Below are positions 6,564 through 11,527 of a stretch of DNA of 11,527 nt, one piece after another. A program made the position numbers and the translations under genes. Positions within the stretch are counted from its first letter, which is position 1. Each line of letters begins with the position of its first letter. Below the pieces are notes generated by a model. It had not been told where the DNA came from and ran no database searches. It was given only the letters and a program-made list of their open reading frames with translations. The DNA comes from an uncultured Mycoplasmatota bacterium (GTDB lineage: Bacteria > Bacillota_I > Bacilli_A > RF39 > UBA660). The DNA lies in NCBI GenBank assembly GCA_947384645.1, contig CANDHX010000030.1:1-11527 (forward strand). Direction: 5' to 3'.

Positions 6564-8312
6564 TTACTTCCAAGCTGCAGCTACATCACAGTTAGATGAA
6601 TATGGACTAGGAGAAGGCATTTCCATACTGGTTATAAAAGGTATTTTAAATGCACTTCCAAAAGCTATACAAGTACCGGGTTGCAAACTACTCATCTTAT
6701 CTATTATATCGGCACTGATATTAGGAAGCATTTTCTCTATGTAATTTAGGTCTGCAGGGTGAGTCATTTTAAAAATCAAGAAGTTAGAAATCTGAGCTAT
6801 TACCGTGTCACTTATTTCGACAGGTCTTTGAGAAATGATATCCAATAGAACTCCGTACTTACGACCTTCTTTAGCAATTCTATCGAAAATATTGTAGCCT
6901 ATCAAATATAAATCGTTATCTTTTTGAACATATCTATGAGCCTCTTCCAAAAATAGATGGAAAGGTATCGAAGCACGATTCGGTCTGCTCTTAGCAAAAT
7001 CGAAAAACATTCTAGAGAATACTTTAACTAAAACTTTCGCAAGATTATCGTCAACACCCTCTAAATTGATATTAACTATCTGACAGCGGCTATTCTGTTT
7101 GACAACTAAAGAAGTTATATACTGCTCTAAAGTTATAAAATCTGGATAGGCGAAAAGGTCTCTGTTTTTAGAATTTACTATGCTGTGTAAACGAACTAAT
7201 AAGACAGTTGAAGCATCTTTTAAAGCGTCATTTTCTTGGAAGCCTTCACTTATCAAAGTGAAGTTTAAAGCAACCTCCAAATCTTCGATTGTAAAGTATT
7301 GGATATCATTAGGAAGACTTTCCTCTAACGAATCGTCTAAATGACTTAACAAATATTCATTTATTAAAACTGACTCTGAGAAATTACCATTGGAGTCGAT
7401 TTCAAAACATTCAGATAGACTTCTAGTAAATCCGACACCTTGAATTGGCGTATTGAAATTGAATTGAGGAGTATTGGTATCGTGAATGATTTTAAATATC
7501 TCATTTTTCTTTCCGGCGCTCGTTTTATTGGAGAAAAGTATTGCCAATATCGCTTTAGCTATCAAATGGTTCTTAACTTTAAGTGAGGCATCGTCTTTTC
7601 TAGCAAACGTTCTAACTAACTTCAAAGTTCTCTCGAGTATAGTAAGTTGAGAATGCTCAGTCGCATTTAACATCAAAGCTAAATCGTCTAGTGACAAAAG
7701 ATAAATCGGAAGTCTCAAATCTTCATCGTTTTCATCGCTCTTATTTGTCGTTATAAATTTATAGTTATAATTAGAATTGATAGAACTCAAATTGCTGAAA
7801 GCATTCTTATATTCTCCATATGCATCGAAGAAAATCAAGTTGGCATTATATACTGGCATCTCCGGATTGGCGAAGATATTCTGTATTATTCTTGCCGTAC
7901 CACAAGATTTACCAGAACCACTCGAACCCAATATGGCAAAGTGATTGGAGAAAAGTTCATTTATTTTTACATAGATAGGATAGTTATTATATAAAGGACT
8001 ATATCCTAGTAAAAAGTTAGTAGGCATCTTCGTACCGATTAAAGCTTGCAATTCTTGTTCGCTAATCATTCTGATTTTAGAATCGAGACTTGGTTTTTTA
8101 ACTAAACCTGTTCTAAAACCTCCTTCCAAGAATTCTCCTAAAAATTTGACTTCGACAGCATTATCTAAAATATTTTTGACTTCTCCTAATATTCTCATGT
8201 TGCCACTTTCAAACACGACATGCATGTTCATCAAATCGGGCAAATTTTGTCCTGTTTTGTTAATTGCTACAGTTGCAACATTTTCAGTTATTCTAATAAT
8301 GTTTAAAAACAT
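6564..8312 (-). CDS. HerA-like P-loop ATPase (HAS-barrel plus FtsK/HerA core)
   Basis: A 582-residue cytoplasmic ATPase of the HerA/FtsK superfamily, whose members form hexamers that move DNA. Residues about 1-70 form the HAS-barrel-like N-terminal domain (ITENVATVAINK...GEVKNILDNAVEVKFLGEF). Walker A is GSSGSGKS at 129-136, followed by the family's FFDAYGEY at 161-168. Walker B is FHLFLEEAH at about 451-459, with the catalytic Glu pair, and a SQRP motif is at 494-497. The length and domain order match the bacterial DUF87-type group. HerA usually works with the nuclease NurA in end resection, or with other effectors in phage defence; no partner is encoded here. The ATG at 8312 has only a weak site (AGGG, 11 bases upstream). 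The gene has its own promoter and terminator, so it is a single-gene unit between ileS and the surface operon. The terminal PSPSPYSSNC segment is an unusual short tail. Confidence 0.88.
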   Translation of the reverse strand: MFLNIIRITENVATVAINKTGQNLPDLMNMHVVFESGNMRILGEVKNILDNAVEVKFLGEFLEGGFRTGLVKKPSLDSKIRMISEQELQALIGTKMPTNFLLGYSPLYNNYPIYVKINELFSNHFAILGSSGSGKSCGTARIIQNIFANPEMPVYNANLIFFDAYGEYKNAFSNLSSINSNYNYKFITTNKSDENDEDLRLPIYLLSLDDLALMLNATEHSQLTILERTLKLVRTFARKDDASLKVKNHLIAKAILAILFSNKTSAGKKNEIFKIIHDTNTPQFNFNTPIQGVGFTRSLSECFEIDSNGNFSESVLINEYLLSHLDDSLEESLPNDIQYFTIEDLEVALNFTLISEGFQENDALKDASTVLLVRLHSIVNSKNRDLFAYPDFITLEQYITSLVVKQNSRCQIVNINLEGVDDNLAKVLVKVFSRMFFDFAKSRPNRASIPFHLFLEEAHRYVQKDNDLYLIGYNIFDRIAKEGRKYGVLLDIISQRPVEISDTVIAQISNFLIFKMTHPADLNYIEKMLPNISADIIDKMSSLQPGTCIAFGSAFKIPFITSMEMPSPSPYSSNCDVAAAWK

Positions 8313-8339
8313 ATTCTAACCATCCCTATTCTATTAAAA

Positions 8340-8348
8340 ATTATAACA
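8340..8348 (-). promoter_or_regulatory. Extended -10 promoter of the HerA-like gene
   Basis: TG (8348-8347), one base, then a perfect TATAAT (8345-8340). The -35 region is only a T-run belonging to the ileS terminator, so the extended -10 must carry most of the recognition. The start would be near 8333, about 20 bases before the ATG. Confidence 0.6.
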
Positions 8349-8360
8349 TAGAAAAACATA

Positions 8361-8398
8361 AAAAAAAAGACTAGAGCAAGTACTTTTACACTAGTCTT
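8361..8398 (-). terminator. Intrinsic terminator after ileS
   Basis: AAGACTAG (8398-8391 as read on the minus strand) pairs with CTAGTCTT (8374-8367), an eight-base stem with further inner pairing, followed by eight T (8368-8361). It is 35 bases after the ileS stop. Confidence 0.88.
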
Positions 8399-8433
8399 GT
8401 GATAAATCATATAATTTTTTCCACTTTTTAGTT

Positions 8434-11151
8434 TTATTTTAAAACTTCTTCACATCTCTTACAAAGTCCGTCTTTAATTTCGTCTACGTAGTTCCAACAT
8501 CTAAGGCATTTTTCGCCAGACGATTTTACTACCTTCACGCCAACTTTACTCATGATTGGCAACTCTTCATCAACCAATTTTACATTTGATACTATGAACA
8601 ATTGTTTTAAATACTTTTCTAGCTTTTCTAAAACATCTTTACATTCATCTTTGGCATAAATCATCACTTCTGCTTCTAAACTAGAACCGATTAATTTTTC
8701 ACTTCTAGCGTCCTCCAAAGCTTTATTTACATCTTCTTTGATGTCGAAAAATATTGCTGCATTTTTAAGAATTTCTTCCCTATTTTCGTATTCTTTTACT
8801 TCTGGCATGCGTTCAAGATGAACGCTTTTTTCTTTTCCATTCAAATATCCGTACACTTCATCAGAGGTATATGGAAGGATTGGAGCAAGAAGTCTTATCA
8901 AATTAGAAACTACGCCATATAGAACTGTTTGAACGCTTCGTCTAGACTTTGCATCTTCCTTTTCGATATACAAGATATCTTTTGTAAAATCTAAATAGAA
9001 ATTAGATAAATCGAACGAAACAAAGTTGTTTGTAAGTTTATAGACATCTTGATAATTGTATTTTTCATAAGCGTCGATTACGTCCTTAGTATATTCGTTT
9101 AATTTTATCATCATATACTTATCATATACAGTCATATCTTCATAAGCTATAGAGTCTTTTTCGCTATCGAAATCAGCTAAATTGCCCAAAATAAATTTAT
9201 ATGTATTACGTATTTTTCTATACGACTCCTTAACTTGCTTAATCAAATCGTCACTAATTCTCACATCTTCTGTATAATCGACACTTGCACACCATAGTCT
9301 TATGATATCGGATCCATGTAACTCGATTAACTTTAAAGGGTCGACCGTATTTCTAAGACTCTTACTCATCTTTTGTCCATGTTCATCCATCGTAAATCCG
9401 TGAGATATAACAGCCTTGTAAGGAGCTTTTCCATATACGGCAACACCTGTTATCAAAGAAGAGTTGAACCACCCTCTATATTGGTCAGAACCTTCGAAGT
9501 ACACATCAGCTGGATATGGCAAACCTCTTGCGATCATAGCACCTGTATGACTTGACCCAGAATCGAACCAGACGTCCATGATGTCTTCTTCTTTAGTGAA
9601 TAATCCATTTGGACTTGCTGGATTTGTATATCCTTCTGGTAACAAATCCTTAGCCTCTTTTTCGAACCAGATATTGCTGCCGTGTTTACTGAACAAATCG
9701 GCAACGTGCATTATTATATCGTAATCTAGTATCTCAGATCCGTCTTCATTATAGAATATTGGAAGTGGTACACCCCAAGCTCTTTGACGAGAGATACACC
9801 AATCTCCTCTATCTTTAATCATATTGTATAGTCTAGTTTGTCCCCACTCCGGATGCCATTTGATATTATTTTCGATTTCGTGTAATATTTCATCTCTTAT
9901 TTTATCGATTGAACAGAACCATTGAGAGGTTGCTCTAAAGATGATAGGCTTCTTAGTACGCCAATCGTGTGGATAACTGTGAGTAATCCATTTGAGTTTT
10001 AATAAGACTCCTAATTCATCTAACTTCATTGCAATAGCTTTATTGGCATCTTCGAAAAACATTCCGGCGAATTCTTTTCCCGATTCCTCGTTCAATGTTC
10101 CATCATCGTTTACACCGAATACCATATCGAGCCCGAACTTTTTACCTACTTCGAAGTCATCCGCACCATAAGAAGGAGCTGTATGTACTAGACCTGTACC
10201 TGATTCTAAAGTGACGTGGTCTCCACAAATTACTTTACCAATACGTGTTTTAAAGACATGTTCATACTCAAGCCCGACTATTTCACTTCCTTTAAAAGTG
10301 TTCAATTCTTCTACATCGTTCCATTCGAACAGTTCACAAAGACTATCCTTTAATTCTTTGGCGATGACATAGTTTTTACCATTCACTTTTACTCTTAAAT
10401 AATCGTAATGCTCGTTTACACAAATACCCGTATTACCAGGAATTGTCCAAGAAGTAGTTGTCCAAATGACTAAGTTATCCCCTTTTTCAACGACATCGTT
10501 TCCTTCGATTAGAGGGAAAGCGACATATAAAGAGGCGTCTTTTCTATCGTGATATTCTATTTCAGCTTCAGCAAGAGCCGACTCAGAACTTGGACTCCAA
10601 TAAACCGGCTTCATACCTTTAAAGATTAGTCCCTTTTTAACCATTTCTCCAAATACTCTTATTTGAGAAGCTTCGAATTCTTTATCATAAGTTATGTATG
10701 GATGTTCCCAATCTCCTATTACATTTAGTTTTTTAAAGCCGTCCATTTGAGTTTCTACTTGACTAGCTGCAAACTCTTGACATTTTTTTCTAAAGTCTTC
10801 TTTAGACATACTCTTGCGGTCTACTCCACTATTTGTAACTGCTTGTTCAGTTGGTAGTCCGTGAGTATCCCATCCAGGAATATAGGTGACATCGTACCCC
10901 GTCATGAATTTATAGCGGTTCATGAAGTCTTTTATACACTTATTCATCGCATGTCCTATGTGTATTGAACCGTTGGCATATGGAGGTCCATCGTGCAAGA
11001 CGAATGGACGACCGTCTTTATTTTTTTCTTTTAATGCGTTATAGAGGTCCATTTTCTCCCATTTTTCACGCATGATTTTTTCGTTTTCTGGCAAATTTCC
11101 TCTCATCGGAAATTCTGTATTAGGCATTTTTAAAGTATCTTTATAATCCAT
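8434..11151 (-). CDS. ileS: Isoleucyl-tRNA synthetase
   Basis: Class I enzyme that charges tRNA-Ile with isoleucine in the cytoplasm. At 905 residues it matches the usual bacterial length of 900-940. Seen in order are the HIGH motif at 64-67 (in PYANGSIHIGHAMNK), GWDTHGLP at 93-100, the CP1 editing domain with WTTTSWTIPGN at 230-240 and HTAPSYGADDF at 323-333 (with the conserved aspartate that checks misacylated valine), GDWCISRQRAWG at 449-460, DVWFDSGSSH at 526-535, KMSKS at 594-598, the anticodon-binding domain, and a C-terminal zinc site with C882, C885, C897 and C900. All key residues are intact, and the MDYKDTLxMP start is typical of the bacterial type. The ATG at 11151 follows AAGGAAGG by eight bases. 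Expression is controlled by the T-box leader upstream. The gene is monocistronic, with a terminator after it. Confidence 0.98.
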   Translation of the reverse strand: MDYKDTLKMPNTEFPMRGNLPENEKIMREKWEKMDLYNALKEKNKDGRPFVLHDGPPYANGSIHIGHAMNKCIKDFMNRYKFMTGYDVTYIPGWDTHGLPTEQAVTNSGVDRKSMSKEDFRKKCQEFAASQVETQMDGFKKLNVIGDWEHPYITYDKEFEASQIRVFGEMVKKGLIFKGMKPVYWSPSSESALAEAEIEYHDRKDASLYVAFPLIEGNDVVEKGDNLVIWTTTSWTIPGNTGICVNEHYDYLRVKVNGKNYVIAKELKDSLCELFEWNDVEELNTFKGSEIVGLEYEHVFKTRIGKVICGDHVTLESGTGLVHTAPSYGADDFEVGKKFGLDMVFGVNDDGTLNEESGKEFAGMFFEDANKAIAMKLDELGVLLKLKWITHSYPHDWRTKKPIIFRATSQWFCSIDKIRDEILHEIENNIKWHPEWGQTRLYNMIKDRGDWCISRQRAWGVPLPIFYNEDGSEILDYDIIMHVADLFSKHGSNIWFEKEAKDLLPEGYTNPASPNGLFTKEEDIMDVWFDSGSSHTGAMIARGLPYPADVYFEGSDQYRGWFNSSLITGVAVYGKAPYKAVISHGFTMDEHGQKMSKSLRNTVDPLKLIELHGSDIIRLWCASVDYTEDVRISDDLIKQVKESYRKIRNTYKFILGNLADFDSEKDSIAYEDMTVYDKYMMIKLNEYTKDVIDAYEKYNYQDVYKLTNNFVSFDLSNFYLDFTKDILYIEKEDAKSRRSVQTVLYGVVSNLIRLLAPILPYTSDEVYGYLNGKEKSVHLERMPEVKEYENREEILKNAAIFFDIKEDVNKALEDARSEKLIGSSLEAEVMIYAKDECKDVLEKLEKYLKQLFIVSNVKLVDEELPIMSKVGVKVVKSSGEKCLRCWNYVDEIKDGLCKRCEEVLK

Positions 11152-11173
11152 AATTTTTTCCTTCCTTCTAAAT

Positions 11174-11232
11174 AAAAAAGTTCACAAACTAAAGGACGAA
11201 CATTTCGTGGTACCACCTTAATTTGTAAACTT
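11174..11232 (-). terminator. T-box-controlled terminator
   Basis: AAGTTTACAAATTAAGG (from 11232) pairs almost completely with CCTTTAGTTTGTGAACTT (to 11178) and is followed by TTTTTT (11179-11174). The 5' arm takes up the first bases of the T-box motif, so it excludes the antiterminator, as expected for this class. Confidence 0.88.
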
Positions 11233-11398
11233 ACATTTACCTTTATTCCTTTAACGCAGGATTTACGTCTATCTCTAAATATTCGAGATAAAACATCAGA
11301 AGTGATCTTCAAAAGACGTATTCTTTGTTCTTTTCCACCCACCAGAACTTCTCTATAAAAATACATTGTCTAATGACGTCTTCCTCATTTGCTTTATA
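11174..11398 (-). promoter_or_regulatory. T-box riboswitch leader of ileS
   Basis: This leader of about 225 bases senses uncharged tRNA-Ile. Stem I has a base helix of AAGACGTCA (from 11382) with TGATGTTTT, a distal arm with AGAGA and GGTGGGTGGAAAA (11355-11331), and ATC at 11306-11304 on the 3' side as the likely isoleucine specifier codon, followed by A. A small TATCTC/GAGATA hairpin lies near 11290-11271. The conserved T-box AAGGTGGTACCACG is at 11219-11206; its UGGU would pair with the 3' end of tRNA-Ile, whose discriminator base is A. When tRNA-Ile is charged the terminator below forms; uncharged tRNA favours the antiterminator and ileS is read. The T-box motif is certain; the specifier assignment is from my hand folding. 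Confidence 0.93.
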
Positions 11399-11404
11399 AA
11401 TAAG

Positions 11405-11432
11405 ATTATAACATTCATTTTTTATTTGTCAA
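11405..11432 (-). promoter_or_regulatory. Promoter of the T-box/ileS transcript
   Basis: A consensus TTGACA (11432-11427) and a consensus TATAAT (11410-11405) are 16 bases apart, with TG placed as an extended -10. The start would be near 11398. The -35 begins only five bases after the stop of the upstream gene. Confidence 0.85.
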
Positions 11433-11437
11433 TCGTT

Positions 11438-11527
11438 TTATGCAGCTACGCCTTCGGCTCTAAATGGATTTTCCATAGTACCTGTTCCTATTAAGGTTTT
11501 GAAGTAATCTGGAGTTAGGTTAATAAC
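11438..11527 (-). CDS. C-terminal end of an unrecognised protein
   Basis: An open frame enters from the right edge and ends at TAA (11440-11438), giving 29 residues. It reads VINLTPDYFKTLIGTG followed by TMENPFRAEGVAA. The frame ends cleanly before the ileS promoter and uses the same strand as all other genes here, so it is probably a real gene end. I cannot assign a family from so few residues. No terminator with a T-tract follows it, so read-through would meet the T-box terminator. Confidence 0.55.
   Translation of the reverse strand, partial: VINLTPDYFKTLIGTGTMENPFRAEGVAA

Noticed and set aside
11130..11366. Minus-strand open frame of 78 codons upstream of ileS
   Set aside because: It lies entirely over the T-box leader, its terminator and the ileS start; the RNA structure explains the sequence.
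11446..11462. Small hairpin GCCGAAGGC at the end of the upstream gene as a terminator
   Set aside because: The stem is only three bases, lies within coding sequence and has no T-tract.
1..11527. Mollicute-type code with TGA as tryptophan
   Set aside because: IleRS, the hydrogenase and the HerA-like ATPase are full length with TGA as stop, and the Trp codons checked are TGG.

Overview
The window reads as low-GC, anaerobic Bacillota (Firmicutes) DNA. The evidence is an AT-rich sequence, Shine-Dalgarno sites of the AGGAGG type, sigma-A-like promoters, intrinsic terminators, a T-box leader on an aminoacyl-tRNA synthetase gene, and a complete [FeFe]-hydrogenase. A gut Bacilli or Erysipelotrichia-like lineage would fit, but this is inference. 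The standard code applies: every tryptophan I checked uses TGG, and TGA ends one gene. All genes lie on the minus strand, so transcription runs from high to low coordinates.

Read in transcription order, the layout is as follows. (1) 11438-11527 is the last 29 codons of an unrecognised gene. (2) A strong promoter (11405-11432) drives a T-box riboswitch leader with an ATC specifier candidate and a UGGU tRNA-end-binding bulge. The leader controls ileS, isoleucyl-tRNA synthetase (8434-11151), which ends at a terminator (8361-8398). (3) A stand-alone HerA/FtsK-type ATPase (6564-8312) has its own extended -10 promoter and a terminator (6532-6557). (4) A three-gene surface operon (6478 down to 3062) begins right after that terminator. 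It encodes a type IV prepilin-like protein fused to InlB-type B-repeats, then two small proteins with one N-terminal membrane helix each, and ends at a strong hairpin (2988-3019). (5) A compact [FeFe]-hydrogenase (1653-2912) carries two [4Fe-4S] motifs and a full set of H-cluster ligands. (6) A YtrA-like operon follows: a short GntR repressor (1209-1583), an ABC ATPase (350-1207) and an ABC-2 permease that runs off the window (1-350). Its promoter has a 12-bp inverted repeat across the -10 box, which implies autorepression.

The most unusual element is the surface operon. The first gene carries a class III (prepilin peptidase) signal and pilin helix joined to an Ig-like segment, at least four InlB/Listeria-Bacteroides-type repeats of 70-78 residues and a cysteine-containing end. 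It looks like a pilin-anchored adhesin rather than an ordinary pilin. The repeat half and its two partner genes are markedly poorer in CpG than the neighbouring genes, which fits a different history or different selection. No pilus motor, prepilin peptidase, hydrogenase maturase or NurA partner is encoded in the window, so those functions would have to lie elsewhere.
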